From NCBI GenBank assembly GCA_016218905.1, contig JACRCS010000985.1, positions 1 to 7,487 of the forward strand: DNA of 7,487 nt, read 5' to 3'. How positions within the stretch are numbered: position 1 is the first letter of the stretch; the number at the start of each line of letters is the position of its first letter. The notes beneath the pieces were generated by a model, which saw only the letters and a program-made list of their open reading frames with translations, had not been told where the DNA came from and made no database searches. Shown in pieces: positions 6,594 through 7,487 of the stretch. The stretch is from Deltaproteobacteria bacterium (GTDB lineage: Bacteria > Desulfobacterota_C > Deferrisomatia > Deferrisomatales > JACRMM01). Position numbers and translations under genes: made by a program.

Positions 6594-6647
6594 TCCGGTT
6601 CGGACGGGTCGGACGCGTCCGACGGGTCTGACGGGTCAGAGCCGTCG
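6594..6647. repeat. Intergenic 9-bp tandem array upstream of the MFS gene, containing a 16-bp palindrome
   Basis: Units GACGGGTCG, GACGCGTCC, GACGGGTCT, GACGGGTCA and GAGCCGTCG start at 6603, 6612, 6621, 6630 and 6639 (exact 9-bp period). A degenerate unit starts at 6594. Within them, GTCGGACGCGTCCGAC (6608-6623) is a perfect 16-bp palindrome, and TCTGAC-GG-GTCAGA (6627-6640) a second dyad. The clear copies end 18 bp before the MFS start codon. The array could act as an operator, an RNA hairpin in the leader, or simply be a spreading repeat. Confidence 0.9.
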
Positions 6648-6652
6648 CCGAT

Positions 6653-6682
6653 GAAAAACGAAGGGCGCCGGCGGCGCCCTTC
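6653..6682 (-). terminator. Rho-independent terminator of the ATP synthase operon
   Basis: A 10-bp perfect GC-rich stem (GAAGGGCGCC at 6660-6669 with its complement at 6673-6682) has a 3-nt loop. On the minus strand it is followed by G and five T residues (6658-6654). It begins 28 bp after the atpC stop codon, as expected for the end of the atp operon. On the plus strand the stem is followed by TTCGG and not a T-run, so it should work only in the minus direction. Confidence 0.85.
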
Positions 6683-6709
6683 TTCGGTTCATCGCGACGG
6701 CCGAAGGTT

Positions 6710-7120
6710 TCACCGTCTTCGGTTCGCCACCTGGATCGTGTTCATCGCCCGCTCTAGACGCGCCTGGGTCTCCAGGTACTCCTTGGAGTCGATGGAGTAG
6801 GCCTCCAGCTCCTTCTCGGCCGCAGCCCGGGCGGCCTCGGCCTCCCGCAGGTCGATCTCGCCGGCGAACAGGGCCTCCTCCGCGAGGATGGTCGTCTTCT
6901 CGTGCTTGACCTCGGCGAAGCCGTTCGCCACGGCCACGAAGTGCTGCTCGTTGCCGATCCGGTAGGTCAGCTCCCCTACCCCCAACGCGGTGAGGAAGGG
7001 GGTGTGCCCTGGGAGCACGCCGAACTCCCCTTCGATGCCGGGGACCGTGAGCTCCTCCACCTCCTGGCTGACGAGGTGGCGGGTCGGGGTGACGAGCTCC
7101 AGGCGAAACTTTTCAGCCAT
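6710..7120 (-). CDS. atpC: F1F0 ATP synthase epsilon subunit
   Basis: Central-stalk subunit of F1, bound to gamma, which couples rotation to catalysis and can inhibit ATP hydrolysis through its C-terminal helices. The 136 residues are of normal length for the family. The N-terminal beta-sandwich (about 3-86) contains the hallmark VPGIEGEFGVLPGHTPFLTA (26-45). The alpha-helical hairpin (about 88-134) begins EIDLREAEAARAAAEKELEA and ends with ANRRR. The start ATG 7120 has AGGA 7 bp upstream. The gene follows atpD after 12 bp, and its ribosome site overlaps the atpD stop, the usual bacterial atpD-atpC order. An intrinsic terminator follows its stop, so it is the last gene of the operon here. Confidence 0.96.
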   Translation of the reverse strand: MAEKFRLELVTPTRHLVSQEVEELTVPGIEGEFGVLPGHTPFLTALGVGELTYRIGNEQHFVAVANGFAEVKHEKTTILAEEALFAGEIDLREAEAARAAAEKELEAYSIDSKEYLETQARLERAMNTIQVANRRR

Positions 7121-7127
7121 GGCAGGG

Positions 7128-7132
7128 TCCTT

Positions 7133-7134
<2 letters not shown>
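7128..7134 (-). promoter_or_regulatory. atpC ribosome binding site overlapping the atpD stop codon
   Basis: AAAAGGA on the minus strand shares its first two bases with the atpD TAA (7135-7133) and lies 7 bp before the atpC ATG. This arrangement suits translational coupling of the beta and epsilon subunits. Confidence 0.65.

Positions 7135-7487
<353 letters not shown>

Noticed and set aside
6681..6725. Direct repeat TCTTCGGTTC (6681-6690 and 6716-6725) around the atpC stop as an attachment site
   Set aside because: Only 10 bp long with 25 bp between copies, no integrase, and one copy overlaps atpC codons and the other the terminator; best read as chance.
5130..6800. 556-codon plus-strand open frame opposite the MFS gene
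   Set aside because: It is a high-GC antisense shadow, rich in Arg/Glu/His/Asp/Gly with no domain pattern. The minus strand encodes a textbook membrane transporter.

Overview
The window comes from a GC-rich, diderm (Gram-negative-type) bacterium. Coding sequence ends in G or C at most third positions. The type II secretion genes need an outer membrane, and the rest is core metabolism. No ribosomal or other marker gene fixes the phylum. The gene style (long Pro/Ala linkers, 9-bp-period intergenic repeats) recalls GC-rich environmental lineages such as Rokubacteria, NC10 or deltaproteobacterial-type phyla, but that is only an impression.

Layout, left to right: the minus strand carries the first two genes of a type II secretion operon, gspC (1862-2884) followed by gspD (1774 down to beyond base 1; the secretin barrel lies outside the window). 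A 263-bp divergent intergenic region (2885-3147) separates gspC from a plus-strand nicotinate phosphoribosyltransferase gene (3148-4506). This converges, with a 10-bp gap, on a minus-strand Yip1-family membrane protein gene (4517-5050). Next, also on the minus strand, are an MFS drug-exporter-like gene (5208-6584), a strong intrinsic terminator (6653-6682), and the end of an ATP synthase operon: atpC (6710-7120) and the last 117 codons of atpD (7133-7487 and beyond).

Functionally the window joins unrelated housekeeping units: protein export across the outer membrane, NAD salvage, a small inner-membrane protein, a proton-driven exporter and F1-ATPase subunits. The terminator after atpC isolates the ATP synthase operon from the exporter gene.

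No new multi-gene system is evident. The unexplained material is repetitive. GspD has an approximately 280-residue Pro/Ala-rich insert with seven tandem 14-residue repeats between signal peptide and N0 domain. GspC has a polyproline rod with a run of nine prolines. Two different intergenic arrays with about 9-bp period and internal dyad symmetry each sit 18-29 bp upstream of a minus-strand start codon. No tRNA, rRNA, CRISPR array, insertion sequence or riboswitch was recognised.
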